In this document: piece after piece, positions 42,284 to 51,623 of the stretch | Layout: the number at the start of each line of letters is the position of its first letter | Numbering within the stretch: the stretch's first letter is position 1 | Source: Edaphosphingomonas laterariae | GTDB taxonomy: Bacteria > Pseudomonadota > Alphaproteobacteria > Sphingomonadales > Sphingomonadaceae | Reading direction: 5' to 3' | Length of the DNA stretch: 64,000 nucleotides | Assembly: GCF_900188165.1 (NCBI RefSeq) | Contig: NZ_FZOS01000001.1 | Coordinates: 310,001 to 374,000, forward strand | The notes under the pieces: model-generated | What the model saw: only the letters and a program-made list of their open reading frames with translations | Databases searched by the model: none | What the model was told of the DNA's origin: nothing | Position numbers and translations under genes: made by a program

Positions 42284-42709
42284 TTAGCTGTCGTATTCGG
42301 CGAGCTCATCAGCCCAGCATTCGTGTGCAAGATTGGACCGCATCCATCGATCAAATGCGGTCGCATCAACGGCATCAACGAAGATTACACTTGCCCCGTT
42401 TTCTGCCGCTGCGACATTTAGGGCCTGATGGAACGCCCAAATTGCGAGTTGTCGCCAATGGTCGCCCACGCTGTGCGCGGCCTCATTAGCGCGGTAGATT
42501 TTGTTTAGCGCGTCAGGATCTCGCGACAGATCCATTTTCGTCGGCCATAGTGCTTTCGTGCTCTCAAAGAGGCTGGATTTATCGACGGGCATATCCGCAT
42601 CCGTAAGAGTGTCCGCCAATCGCTTCTGCACGGTAGAAGGGTAGATCGCAACGTCCGCTCCCCCGACTAAGGCGCCGTTGAGCTCCCGTGCGTCGCTTCC
42701 CGAAACCAC
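42284..42709 (-). CDS. Hypothetical protein with atypical composition
   Basis: A 141-residue protein with no family I recognise. Mixed alpha/beta composition: GGADVAIYPSTVQKRLADTL, ALWPTKMDLSRDPDALNKIY, HWRQLAIWAFHQALNVAAA, ASVIFVDAVDATAFDRWM, then a short acidic end (HECWADELAEYDS). No signal peptide or membrane segment. Codon use is less GC-rich than average. The start is a GTG at 42709 that sits inside gaggagGTGg; its exact position is uncertain. It lies 11 bases downstream of the GFA-like gene on the same strand. Confidence 0.55.
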   Translation of the reverse strand: MVSGSDARELNGALVGGADVAIYPSTVQKRLADTLTDADMPVDKSSLFESTKALWPTKMDLSRDPDALNKIYRANEAAHSVGDHWRQLAIWAFHQALNVAAAENGASVIFVDAVDATAFDRWMRSNLAHECWADELAEYDS

Positions 42710-42720
42710 CTCCTCGTCGG

Positions 42721-43143
42721 CTAATATCCCGTAGCCTCGAAACGCAAAACGCCGGCGGCCATCGTCACCCCATCCCTGTCGCTCGGATGGTGAGCGCCGT
42801 CTAACACGGGCACCTCAACGAAGTCGAACGGGCTGATCCCTTCAAGGCACGCGACATTCACCCCATATTGCGCCGGGTTCGAGCGCCGCTGATGGTGCGT
42901 ATAGATACCGCAATGGCGGCAGAAATGGTGGCGCGCGGCCATCGTGTTGAACTGATAGGTGGCGATAGCATCTTCGCCCGCCAATATGGTGATCCCGGCA
43001 ATATCCGCCGACACCGCGATCGCGCCCCGCATCCGGCAGAGCGAGCAGGTGCACCGCCGCGCCGTGCGCAAGCCGTCTGTCAGGACAACGTGAAACTGCA
43101 CGCGCCCGCAATGACATGCGCCCTTCGCTTCGCCGATATCCAT
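42721..43143 (-). CDS. GFA-family zinc protein (CENP-V/GFA fold)
   Basis: A 140-residue protein with the GFA (glutathione-dependent formaldehyde-activating enzyme-like) zinc fold. Its Cys motifs are in order: ACHCGRVQF, RRCTCSLCRMRG, HHFCRHCGIYTHH. The C-terminal half has the usual SNPAQYGVNVACLEG. GFA proteins bind glutathione adducts or zinc only, and few have proven enzyme activity. The ATG at 43143 (MDIGEAKGACHCG) puts the first Cys pair at the usual distance from the N-terminus; the ATG at 43179 would add 12 residues. Confidence 0.85.
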   Translation of the reverse strand: MDIGEAKGACHCGRVQFHVVLTDGLRTARRCTCSLCRMRGAIAVSADIAGITILAGEDAIATYQFNTMAARHHFCRHCGIYTHHQRRSNPAQYGVNVACLEGISPFDFVEVPVLDGAHHPSDRDGVTMAAGVLRFEATGY

Positions 43144-43310
43144 GTCCAAAGCGATGCCCTCCCACCCTTTTCTCGGCATCCACGCCGAACCGCGTCAAGC
43201 ATACCAACACCACCCCCCTGAACCGCCTCATTATGGGACAACCCTCAATTGGGCACTTGCGATGCTGCGGCCGTGCATGATCCAACCCGCCGGTGCACGA
43301 CGGGAAGGCG

Positions 43311-43928
43311 ATGATGCGGAAATTGATGGCGACGCTGGTGCTGGCGACAGGCATGTGGGCGGGTCAGGCGCAGGCCGCCTTCATATCGGTGACGTTTGAA
43401 GCATGGGGTAGCGGCTCCGAAATGTATTTCGATCCGTTCGGGACGTCGCTCCCCACCGGCAAATCCGGCAACGCCTATGCCTCGTTCGGCGTCACCGTCG
43501 ATGCCGAACAGCTGTTCTCCGGCGGCATGGAATCCTTCTGGACCGGCTTTTCCCATAACGGTATCAGCGCGGGCTATTCGCTGGACGCCCCGAAATCCTC
43601 CGCTTCGGCCAGCGCCGGCGCCCTTTTCGCCGATGGATCGTTCGGCGATGCCTTCCCCCTGCTCGACAGAGCCGTGCCCTTGGCCGGTGGCCTCTCGATC
43701 AGCTATGGCTATGCTGGCGGCCAATATGGCAACTTCAACGGCACGGTTACGCGCGTCACCACGCGCCTGCTCGATAATGCCACGCCGTCGGCCGGATTTT
43801 CGATCACCGTCGTTCCGGAACCCACCAGCTGGGCGATGATGATCGCGGGTTTCGCCTTCATCGGCGGTTCGGTCAGGCGGGCACGCCACACCGGCCATCA
43901 CGTGCAGCGAACCGCACTGCATGCCTGA
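43311..43928 (+). CDS. Exported PEPxxWA-CTERM protein
   Basis: A 205-residue exported protein with a signal peptide (about 1-22, ATGMWAGQAQAA) and a C-terminal sorting tail: VPEPTSWAMMIAGFAFIGG, then the basic end SVRRARHTGHH. That is the PEP-CTERM arrangement of proteins processed by an exosortase, in its sphingomonad PEPxxWA form. The middle is Gly/Ser/Phe-rich, with repeated YG/FG turns (SYGYAGGQYGNFNG). The tail continues 10 residues beyond the usual basic cluster. ATG at 43311 or 43314. Associated with polysaccharide export in other genomes; none of those genes is in this window. Confidence 0.85.
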   Translation: MMRKLMATLVLATGMWAGQAQAAFISVTFEAWGSGSEMYFDPFGTSLPTGKSGNAYASFGVTVDAEQLFSGGMESFWTGFSHNGISAGYSLDAPKSSASASAGALFADGSFGDAFPLLDRAVPLAGGLSISYGYAGGQYGNFNGTVTRVTTRLLDNATPSAGFSITVVPEPTSWAMMIAGFAFIGGSVRRARHTGHHVQRTALHA

Positions 43929-44111
43929 TTTTCCGCACCCATCCGGGCATTTCCGCAAAGCGCGGGCGTAAGCGGCGATCACAGCCGCTCCATCGCTCAG
44001 CGATACGCTCAAAAGATCAGGAAGCCAGAATCCGCAATGCGCCCCAGAATGGCGCGATGCGCGTTTGGGAGGCCGCAATATAGGAACGGGTTTGGCCCGC
44101 CCCCTTGCACT

Positions 44112-44579
44112 TCAGTCGATGAAGTCAGGGTCGATCAACAATCGGTCGGCTTCGACCGTTACGGCCACGGCGATCGGCACCATCAGGCGCTTGCCGTCGG
44201 CTTTTTCGATCTCGATGATATCGCCCGCGCCGAAATTCTCGACCGCGACGGCCGTGCCGATCGCGGCGCCATCGACGATGCAGGGAAGGCCGATCAGATC
44301 GACATGATAATATTCACCGTCATCCAGCGCCGGCAACGCCGATCGCGGGACGGTCAGCGGGGTGCCGCGCAGCGCTTCGGCCGCGTCACGCGTCTCGATC
44401 TCCGCGAAACGGGCCACCGCGCCGTTGGAACCGGGCCGCACGCTTTTCAGGGTCAGCGCGCGGCCGGCGGCGTCCAGCGTGGAATAGGGTTTCAGATCGT
44501 CGGTAAAGAGCTTGAGGCGCACCTCGCCCTTCACCCCATGCGCACCGATCACCGCGGCGAGCGTTACGGGACGATCCAT
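44112..44579 (-). CDS. rimM: 16S rRNA processing protein RimM
   Basis: Assists maturation of the 30S head domain. The 155-residue product has the N-terminal RimM barrel (VTLAAVIGAHGVKGEVRLKLFTDD, the G-A-H-G-V-K-G-E motif) and the PRC-barrel half (EYYHVDLIGLPCIVDGAAIG, IIEIEKADGKRLMVPIAVAV). Third gene of ffh-rpsP-rimM on this strand; the usual next genes trmD and rplS do not follow. Confidence 0.95.
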   Translation of the reverse strand: MDRPVTLAAVIGAHGVKGEVRLKLFTDDLKPYSTLDAAGRALTLKSVRPGSNGAVARFAEIETRDAAEALRGTPLTVPRSALPALDDGEYYHVDLIGLPCIVDGAAIGTAVAVENFGAGDIIEIEKADGKRLMVPIAVAVTVEADRLLIDPDFID

Positions 44580-44604
44580 TCCTACCCCTTCACTTCAGAC
44601 AGAT

Positions 44605-44629
44605 GAGGCGCGGATCGGGTCCGCGCCTC
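44605..44629 (-). terminator. Hairpin between rpsP and rimM
   Basis: Perfect 10-bp stem gaggcgcgga / tccgcgcctc with a 5-nt loop in the 57-base rpsP-rimM gap. No U-tract follows on the coding strand; it may limit read-through from the highly expressed rpsP into rimM. Confidence 0.5.
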
Positions 44630-44636
44630 ACACAGA

Positions 44637-45062
44637 TCAGGCTTCGGTCGCCTCGGCAGCTTCCTCGGCCGGAGCTTCGGCGGCGGGCGCCTCCTCGGCC
44701 GGGGCGTTGGCGGCTTCCTCGGCGGCGGCGAGCTTGGCCGCACGCTCCTCGGCGCGCTCCTTGGCCTTTTCGCCCGGCTCGGCCTTCTTCGGGTTGTTGC
44801 GGGCCGCACGCTCCTTCACGCCGGCGGCGTCGAAGAAACGGGCAACGCGGTCGGTCGGCTGCGCGCCAACCGAAAGCCAGTGCTTCGCACGCTCGACGTT
44901 GAGCGTCACGCGGGCGGGATCTTCCTTCGAAAGGAGCGGGTTGTAGGTGCCGATCTTTTCGATGAAGGCGCCGTCACGCGGAGCGCGCGAGTTGGCGACG
45001 ACGATGCGGTAATAAGGACGCTTCTTGGCGCCGCCACGGGCGAGACGAATGGAAACGGACAT
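44637..45062 (-). CDS. rpsP: 30S ribosomal protein S16 with Ala/Glu-rich tail
   Basis: Small-subunit protein S16. The first 85 residues are the normal fold ([54 protein letters not shown]). The remaining 55 residues are an acidic Ala/Glu/Pro tail ([20 protein letters not shown]) common in alphaproteobacteria. 34 bases downstream of ffh, same operon. Confidence 0.96.
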   Translation of the reverse strand: MSVSIRLARGGAKKRPYYRIVVANSRAPRDGAFIEKIGTYNPLLSKEDPARVTLNVERAKHWLSVGAQPTDRVARFFDAAGVKERAARNNPKKAEPGEKAKERAEERAAKLAAAEEAANAPAEEAPAAEAPAEEAAEATEA

Positions 45063-45096
45063 GATGACTTCCTTCTACTGATCTTGTTGAAAACGC

Positions 45097-46581
45097 TTAT
45101 TTCTTACCAAATTTGTCGAAACCCGGCGGCAGGCCGCCGCCACCGAGGCCGGGAAGGCCCCCGCCCCCGCCAAGCCCGGGCAGACCGCCCGGCGGCAGCT
45201 GCGGCATCCCGCCACCGCCCCCCATCAGGCCGCCAAGGCCGCCGCCCTTGCCAAGCAGCGCACCCAGGCCCTTCAGACCGCCCATCTTGCGGATCTTCTT
45301 CATGGCCGTGGACATTTCCTGATGCATCTTCAGCAGCTTGTTCACCTCCTGAACGGTGGTGCCGCTGCCCTTGGCGATGCGGATCTTGCGCTTGGCGTTG
45401 ATGATCTCCGGCTTGGTGCGCTCCTTGGGCGTCATCGAACCGATCATCGCATCCATGCGGACGAGGATCTTGTCGTTGACGGCGCCCGACGCCATCGCCT
45501 GCTTCACCTGCTTCACGCCCGGCAGCATGCCGGCCAGCGCGCCAAGGCCGCCCATGCGGCTCATCTGGTTCAGTTGCGCGCGCAGATCGTTAAGGTCGAA
45601 CTGGCCCTTGGCCATCTTGGCCGCGAGCGCTTCCGCTTCCTCGACCTTGATCGTCTCCGCCGCCTTTTCGACAAGGCTGACAACGTCGCCCATGCCGAGG
45701 ATGCGGCCGGCCACGCGCGACGGGTTGAACGGCTCCAGCCCGTCGAGCTTTTCGCCGGTGCCCGCGAACTTGATCGGCTTGCCGGTGACGGCGCGCATCG
45801 ACAGCGCCGCACCGCCACGGGCATCGCCGTCCATGCGAGTCAGGACGACGCCGGTCAGCGGCACCTGCTCCGAGAAGCTCTTGGCGACGTTCACCGCGTC
45901 CTGGCCGGTCAGTGAATCGACGACGAGCAGGATTTCATGCGGGGTCGAGACGTCGGCAACCGCCTTCATCTCTTCCATCAGCGCCTGATCGACGTGCAGG
46001 CGACCGGCGGTGTCGAGCATGACGACATCGAAGCCCTGCAGCTTCGCCGCCTGCAACGCGCGCTTTGCGATTTCCACCGGCTGCTGGCCGGCCACGATCG
46101 GCAGCGTCGCGATCGTCGCCTGCGTGCCGAGCGTCGCCAGCTGTTCCTGCGCGGCCGGGCGATAGACGTCGAGCGACGCCATCAGCACCTTCTTGCGGCC
46201 CTTTTCGGTCAGGCGCTTGGCGATCTTCGCCGTGGTCGTGGTCTTGCCCGAACCCTGCAGGCCGACCATCATCACCACCGCCGGCGGCGCCACATCGACA
46301 TTCAGGTCCGCCGTTTCGGACCCGAGCATCTCGACCAGCGTGTCATTGACGATCTTGACGACCTGCTGGCCGGGCGTGACCGATTTCAGCACCTGCTGGC
46401 CGACAGCCTGCTCGGTCGCCTTGTCGACGAATTCGCGCACCACCGGCAGGGCGACGTCCGCCTCCAGCAGCGCGATACGAACCTCGCGCATCGCGGCGCG
46501 GACATCGGCCTCGTTCAGCGCGCCACGGCCGCGCAGGCGTTCAAAAACGCCGCCAAGCCGCTCGCTCAGACTTTCGAACAT
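45097..46581 (-). CDS. ffh: Signal recognition particle GTPase Ffh
   Basis: Targets nascent inner-membrane proteins to the membrane with FtsY and 4.5S RNA. The 494-residue product has the N domain (1-90), the G domain with P-loop GLQGSGKTTTTAKIA, DVYRPAAQEQL, DTAGRLHVDQ and TRMDGDARGG, and a Met-rich M domain (about 300-430; LVRMDAMIGSMTPKERTKP). It ends in a long Gly/Pro/Leu-rich tail (GGLGGLMGGGGGMPQLPPGG) seen in alphaproteobacterial Ffh. First gene of the operon ffh-rpsP-rimM. Confidence 0.97.
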   Translation of the reverse strand: MFESLSERLGGVFERLRGRGALNEADVRAAMREVRIALLEADVALPVVREFVDKATEQAVGQQVLKSVTPGQQVVKIVNDTLVEMLGSETADLNVDVAPPAVVMMVGLQGSGKTTTTAKIAKRLTEKGRKKVLMASLDVYRPAAQEQLATLGTQATIATLPIVAGQQPVEIAKRALQAAKLQGFDVVMLDTAGRLHVDQALMEEMKAVADVSTPHEILLVVDSLTGQDAVNVAKSFSEQVPLTGVVLTRMDGDARGGAALSMRAVTGKPIKFAGTGEKLDGLEPFNPSRVAGRILGMGDVVSLVEKAAETIKVEEAEALAAKMAKGQFDLNDLRAQLNQMSRMGGLGALAGMLPGVKQVKQAMASGAVNDKILVRMDAMIGSMTPKERTKPEIINAKRKIRIAKGSGTTVQEVNKLLKMHQEMSTAMKKIRKMGGLKGLGALLGKGGGLGGLMGGGGGMPQLPPGGLPGLGGGGGLPGLGGGGLPPGFDKFGKK

Positions 46582-46812
46582 CGCCTCACTCCGGCCGACT
46601 AAACCCTTGCCCGCAGCCCCAAACGCAAATACGCCGGCGGGCGAAACCTCGCCGGCCAGCGTGCACCCTTGGGCGCTTCAGCGTCACGTTCAGTGCGGAA
46701 CGAACCCGCGCCGCCTACTCCATCCCGCCGCCCAAGGCAAGGGACAGCAGATTTCCTCTCGGCTTAACACATTCTGCACCGCTTATGGCGCAGGGATGGG
46801 AACGGTTCCGAA

Positions 46813-48468
46813 TTGGGAGTGCCGTTCTTGGCCTGGCGCATCTGGCAAAGCGAAAAGCGAAAGACGACTTCGGTGGCGAGCGCGCGGCGCGATATCGTCA
46901 CCGGCGGCATCATGGTGGCCGCCACCCTGCTCCTGATCGGCACGGGCGGCACGGTGGTCAGCAACTTCGTCGCCGCGATGACCGGGGGGCACCAGGCCGC
47001 CGATCAGGTGCTGACGACCGCCGTCATCCTCAACGTCGCGCTGCTGCTGTTCGGCTGGCGCCGCTATCGCGATCTCCAGCATGAGGTGGAAGAACGCGCC
47101 GTTGCCGAGGAACGCGCCCAGTCGCTCGCCGCCAGCGATCCGCTCACCGGGCTGCTCAACCGCCGCTCGCTCGCCGAACTCGGCGCCGAACTCGTCGACA
47201 CCGCGACCGCCAAGGGACGCGGCGTTGCCGTCCTGATGATCGATCTCGATCATTTCAAGACGGTCAACGATCTGCACGGCCACGGCATTGGCGATCGCCT
47301 GCTCAAGGCCTGCGCCACCGTGATCCGCGACATGCTGCCCCAGGGCGCCCTCGCCGCCCGGCTCGGTGGCGATGAATTCGCCTGCGCGCTCACGCTGGAT
47401 CGGCAGAGCGCTGGCCAGATCGACGCACTGGCCGATGCGCTGGTCAATCGCCTCGCCATCCCCTTCGATCTCGATGGCGCCCGCGCGCATGTATCCGCAT
47501 CGGTCGGCATTGCCCGCTCGGATCAGGATTGCACGACGGTCGAAGCGCTGATGCGCCGCGCCGACATCGCCATGTATGCCGCCAAGAAAGGCGGCCGGAA
47601 CCGGATGGCCTGGTTCGACACGTCGATGGAGCGCGAACTCCAGCTGCGCAACGCCATCGAAGCGGGTCTGCGCGACGGCATTCCGCGCGGCGAATTCGTG
47701 CCTTATTACGAACAGCAGATCGACCTCGAAACCGGCCAGTTGCAGGGATTCGAGGTGCTGGCCCGCTGGAACCACCCGATCCAGGGCATTATTGGCCCGG
47801 ACATCTTCATTCCCGTCGCGGAAGAAGCCGGCCTGATCGGCGATCTTTCGACGGCCGTCATGCGTCAGGCGTTCGAGGAAGCCAAAAGCTGGGACGCGGG
47901 CCTCACGCTTTCGGTCAATATCTCGCCCAGCCAGCTGAAGGATCCCTGGCTCGCGCAGAAGATCGTCAAGCTGCTCGTCGAAACGGGCTTCCCCGCCAGC
48001 CGGCTCGAAATCGAGATCACCGAAACGTCGCTGTTCGAAAATCTCGGCCTTGCCCAATCGATCATCGGCAGCCTGAAAAATCAGGGCATACGCCTAGCGC
48101 TCGACGATTTCGGCACCGGCTATTCATCGCTCGCGCATCTGCGCGCGCTGCCATTCGATCGCATCAAGATCGACAAGAGCTTCGTTCTGTCGATGAGCGA
48201 GAACCCGGAAAGCGCGGCCATCGTCAACGCCATCACCCGACTCGGCGAAAGCCTAAATCTGCCGATCACGGCCGAAGGCATCGAAGATCCGGGCATCATC
48301 GAACAGTTGAAGGCGATCGGCTGTCACAAGGGCCAGGGCTGGCATTATGGCAAGCCGATGACGGTCAATCAGGTCCGCCGCCTGCTCGCCGAACATGGCA
48401 TGTTGCTGCCCGGCCGCGCGCCGGCCGAACCCGATCCGGACGAACGCCGCCACATTTTCGGTTACTGA
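46813..48468 (+). CDS. Membrane-bound GGDEF-EAL protein (cyclic-di-GMP turnover)
   Basis: A 551-residue inner-membrane protein. Two membrane helices (about 28-52 and 63-83) precede a short coiled coil. The GGDEF domain (about 105-265) has the intact catalytic sequence ARLGGDEF; the RxxD inhibitory site five residues before it is absent. The EAL domain (about 280-530) keeps the catalytic set: EVLARW, VNISPSQL, EITETSLF, LDDFGTGYSSL, IKIDKSF and TAEGIED. Both activities look possible. The start TTG at 46813 is the first in frame; a GTG at 46819 is another choice. Divergent from ffh across 231 bases. Confidence 0.9.
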   Translation: MGVPFLAWRIWQSEKRKTTSVASARRDIVTGGIMVAATLLLIGTGGTVVSNFVAAMTGGHQAADQVLTTAVILNVALLLFGWRRYRDLQHEVEERAVAEERAQSLAASDPLTGLLNRRSLAELGAELVDTATAKGRGVAVLMIDLDHFKTVNDLHGHGIGDRLLKACATVIRDMLPQGALAARLGGDEFACALTLDRQSAGQIDALADALVNRLAIPFDLDGARAHVSASVGIARSDQDCTTVEALMRRADIAMYAAKKGGRNRMAWFDTSMERELQLRNAIEAGLRDGIPRGEFVPYYEQQIDLETGQLQGFEVLARWNHPIQGIIGPDIFIPVAEEAGLIGDLSTAVMRQAFEEAKSWDAGLTLSVNISPSQLKDPWLAQKIVKLLVETGFPASRLEIEITETSLFENLGLAQSIIGSLKNQGIRLALDDFGTGYSSLAHLRALPFDRIKIDKSFVLSMSENPESAAIVNAITRLGESLNLPITAEGIEDPGIIEQLKAIGCHKGQGWHYGKPMTVNQVRRLLAEHGMLLPGRAPAEPDPDERRHIFGY

Positions 48469-48525
48469 AGGCCGGCCGGCCGCCGCACCGGCCAGCGCCG
48501 GACTGCTCCGCCCCGCACAGCGCGT

Positions 48526-48951
48526 TCAGCCCGCCATGGCCACCCATCCGCGCACCTGCCGGCGTTCGGCAATGCGCCAGCCGGCGGGCGTGCGCACCAG
48601 CCGATCCTCATACCAAAGGCCGTTGAGCAGGGTCTGCTCCGCCCCCTCGGCACTGGCCGACGTCATCGGCACGATCGCGGCCGATCGCGCCTGCGCCTCG
48701 TTCCCGTCCAGATCAATGATGATCGTGGAAACCATGTGCTGCGACGCGACCAATCCATCGAGGATCGGTGCCAGAAACGCCTCCAGCTCCGCAGGGTTAC
48801 CCTCCGGCCCGCCGAATGCAGTGAAATCGATCCGTGCATTCTCGGTGAACACCGCCCGAAAGGCCGGCCAGTCCTTGCGGTCGAGCGCGTGGCAGTAACG
48901 GGCCAGCAGCTCGTTGATCGCCAGCCGGTCACCGATTTCCTGCAGGTTCAC
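48526..48951 (-). CDS. SnoaL-like (NTF2-fold) protein
   Basis: A 141-residue cytosolic protein with the cone-shaped NTF2/SnoaL fold: INELLARYCHALDRKDWPAFRAV opens the long helix and the tail has LWYEDRLVRTPAGWRIAERR. This fold includes dehydratases, cyclases and ring-hydroxylating dioxygenase small-subunit-like proteins. No catalytic Asp/His pair is certain by eye, so the substrate is open. It is 11 bases downstream of kup, on the same strand. Confidence 0.85.
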   Translation of the reverse strand: MNLQEIGDRLAINELLARYCHALDRKDWPAFRAVFTENARIDFTAFGGPEGNPAELEAFLAPILDGLVASQHMVSTIIIDLDGNEAQARSAAIVPMTSASAEGAEQTLLNGLWYEDRLVRTPAGWRIAERRQVRGWVAMAG

Positions 48952-48962
48952 GCGTCGCCCGC

Positions 48963-50885
48963 CTAGATTTCGACCTGGCTGCCCAGTTCCACCACGCGGT
49001 TGGTCGGCAGCTTGAAGAACTCCATCGCGCTTTCGGCGTTGCGCAGCATCCAGGCGAACAGCTTCTCGCGCCAGATCGCCATGCCGGGGCGCGACGACGG
49101 CAACAGCGTCTGCCGCGCCAGGAAGAAGCTGGTGTCCATCATCTTGAACTTGGGCCCGCAGTCCGAAATGCCGGCCAGCCCCGCCGGAACGTCCGGCTCC
49201 TCCATGAAGCCATAGCGCAGGATCACGCGGTAGAAGCCCTGATCCAGATCCTCCAGCATCACGCGGTTGCCGTCGCCGACGAAGGGCACGTCCTCGATCT
49301 TCACCGTCAACAGGATCACGCGGTCATGCAGCACCTTGTTATGCTTCAGATTGTGAAGCAGTGCGTGCGGCACGCCTTCGGGGGTGGAGGTCATGAACAC
49401 CGCCGTGCCGGGCACGCGGGTGGCCGAGCTGACGGCCGATTTCACGAACACCTGCACGGGCATCGCCGCCTCGCGCATCCGCTCGATCATCAGGAAACGG
49501 CCGCGCGCCCAGGTCGTCAGCATGGTGAAGGCGATAAAGCCCACCAGCAGCGGGAACCAGCCGCCATCGGGCACCTTGGTCAGGTTCGCGGCGAAATAGG
49601 CGATGTCGACCAGCAGGAACACGGCAACAAGGAAGCCCGCCCACAGCTTGTTCCAGCGCCACAGGCTGAACAGCACCACCGCCAGCAGGAAGGTATCGAC
49701 GAGCATCGCCCCGGTCACCGCGATGCCATAGGCCGCCGCCAGGTTGGACGAGGTCTGGAAGCTCAGCACCAGCAGGATCACCATCACCATCAGCGCCCAG
49801 TTGATCGCGGGGATGTAGATCTGCCCGGCCGTGCTGGCGCTGGTGTGGGTGATGCGCAAGCGCGGGATGAAGCCCAGCTGGATCGCCTGCTGCGTGACCG
49901 AAAAGGCGCCGGTGATCACCGCCTGGCTGGCGATCACCGTCGCCGCCATCGCGATCAGCACCAGCGGCAGGCGGAATTCTTCGGGCGCGAGCAGGAAGAA
50001 CGGGTTCTTGATCGCCTCGGCCGCCGTCGCGGCGTCAAGGCTCAGGATCATCGCCCCCTGCCCCAGATAATTGAGCATCAGCGCCGGCAGCACGAACGCC
50101 ATCCACGAAACCCGGATCGGGTTGCGCCCGAAATGGCCCATATCGGCATACAGCGCCTCGGCGCCGGTCACCGCGAGCACGACGCTGCCCAGCGCCAGAA
50201 AGGCGGTGAAGCCGTCGGTCATGAAGAACTGCACGGCATACCAGGGGTTCAGCGCGCGCAGGATCGTGGGGTCGGCGGCGATGTGCATCAGCCCCAGCAC
50301 CGCCAGCGCGATGAAGTAAACCGCCATGATCGGCCCGAAAAACAGGCCGACGCGGGCCGTGCCATGCGCCTGGATCATAAACAGCGCGATTAGGATGCCC
50401 ACCGAAATCGGCAGCACCAGCGGCTCGAATCCGCTTTCGACGACGGTCAGGCCCTCCACCGCCGACATCACCGACATGGCGGGCGTGATCATGCAATCGC
50501 CAAAGAACAAGGCCGTGGCGAACACGCCGAGCAGCACGATGCCCTTGGTCCAGCGCTTGTTCTGCGCCGTGCGGTTGATCAGCGCCAGCAGCGCCAGGCT
50601 GCCGCCTTCACCCTTATTATCGGCGCGCATAATGATGGAGACATATTTGATCGTCACCACCAGCATCATCGACCAGAAGATCAGGCTCAGCACGCCCAGG
50701 ATGTGCAGTTCGTCGGGCGTCAGCGGATGATGGCCGGCAAAGGTTTCGCGGAACGCGTAAAGCGGGCTCGTGCCGATATCGCCGAACACGACGCCGACGG
50801 CGCCGAGCGAAAGCTTCAGCAGCCCCGATCCTTCGGGCGCATGGCCGTGAACGGCATGATGCTGGACGGCTTCGCTGCTGCTCAT
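48963..50885 (-). CDS. kup: KUP-family potassium/proton symporter
   Basis: Low-affinity K+ uptake in the inner membrane. The 640-residue product has 12 membrane segments in the first 450 residues. The family opening is [25 protein letters not shown], with [21 protein letters not shown], the segment [14 protein letters not shown] and a large cytosolic C-terminal domain (about 470-640; [20 protein letters not shown]) characteristic of KUP. Start ATG at 50885 (MSSSEAVQ). The SnoaL-like gene follows closely. No riboswitch-like structure is evident in the 116-base upstream gap. Confidence 0.96.
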   Translation of the reverse strand: MSSSEAVQHHAVHGHAPEGSGLLKLSLGAVGVVFGDIGTSPLYAFRETFAGHHPLTPDELHILGVLSLIFWSMMLVVTIKYVSIIMRADNKGEGGSLALLALINRTAQNKRWTKGIVLLGVFATALFFGDCMITPAMSVMSAVEGLTVVESGFEPLVLPISVGILIALFMIQAHGTARVGLFFGPIMAVYFIALAVLGLMHIAADPTILRALNPWYAVQFFMTDGFTAFLALGSVVLAVTGAEALYADMGHFGRNPIRVSWMAFVLPALMLNYLGQGAMILSLDAATAAEAIKNPFFLLAPEEFRLPLVLIAMAATVIASQAVITGAFSVTQQAIQLGFIPRLRITHTSASTAGQIYIPAINWALMVMVILLVLSFQTSSNLAAAYGIAVTGAMLVDTFLLAVVLFSLWRWNKLWAGFLVAVFLLVDIAYFAANLTKVPDGGWFPLLVGFIAFTMLTTWARGRFLMIERMREAAMPVQVFVKSAVSSATRVPGTAVFMTSTPEGVPHALLHNLKHNKVLHDRVILLTVKIEDVPFVGDGNRVMLEDLDQGFYRVILRYGFMEEPDVPAGLAGISDCGPKFKMMDTSFFLARQTLLPSSRPGMAIWREKLFAWMLRNAESAMEFFKLPTNRVVELGSQVEI

Positions 50886-51001
50886 TGAAGGACGGACCCT
50901 GTTCTGTCCATGGAACCGATTTCCGCCCCGTGGCCCCAGCGGCGGGCAATAACCGGCGCCCCTAGCACGCCCCCAATCCCCCCGCAACGCCTGCGGGCAT
51001 G

Positions 51002-51514
51002 TCAGCCGAGCATCGCATCCGCTTCGCTCCTCGTGAGAATCGATCTTAGCACGAAGCTGCTGTTGATCGTACTCACGCCCGGCAATTTGCCCAGATACTC
51101 CCGGTGGATGCGTTCATAATCGTCGAGGTCGCGGCAGATGATCTTCAGCCGGTAATCATTTGCGCCCGATACCAGGCTGCATTCCACCACCCCGACGATA
51201 TTGGCCACCGCCCGCTCGAACTGGGCAAGATCCTCCTCCACCTGGGTGCTGAGCGTGATGTCGACCAGCGCCGTCACGCGGAAGCCCATGCGCCGCGGGC
51301 CGAAGCGCACGCCATAGCCTGCGATCCGCCCGGATGCCTCCAGCGCCTGAATGCGCCGCGTGCAGGCCGATTGGGACAGGCCGACGCGCTCGGCAATGCG
51401 GCTTACGGGGGTGCGGGCATCAGCGGCGAGCATCTTCATGATGCCGCGATCGACTCGATCGGCCTTGCCATCGACACTGCCTTGCATCAATCCGCCGATG
51501 TCGGGGTTCTTCAT
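51002..51514 (-). CDS. Lrp/AsnC-family regulator
   Basis: A 170-residue Lrp/AsnC-type regulator: winged helix [36 protein letters not shown] (about 20-60) and a RAM ligand-binding domain (about 80-165; [30 protein letters not shown]). It is divergent from alanine dehydrogenase across 109 bases, the classic arrangement for an alanine-responsive activator of ald. The true start may be one of several Mets in the first 28 residues; 51514 is the outermost. Confidence 0.9.
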   Translation of the reverse strand: MKNPDIGGLMQGSVDGKADRVDRGIMKMLAADARTPVSRIAERVGLSQSACTRRIQALEASGRIAGYGVRFGPRRMGFRVTALVDITLSTQVEEDLAQFERAVANIVGVVECSLVSGANDYRLKIICRDLDDYERIHREYLGKLPGVSTINSSFVLRSILTRSEADAMLG

Positions 51515-51623
51515 GACGGATCCATGCGTCAGACAGGGTGTTATGGCCCCATCTTTGCACGGATTTGCCGCTCATATCGAGTTATATTCCCCGTCCATCG
51601 CAAAGGATGATGGAGAGGCGATC

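Noticed and set aside
46813-48468. EAL domain as degenerate because of EVL in place of EAL
   Set aside because: EVL is a common active variant, and the other metal-binding and catalytic residues (Asn, Glu, Asp-Asp, Lys, Glu) are present.
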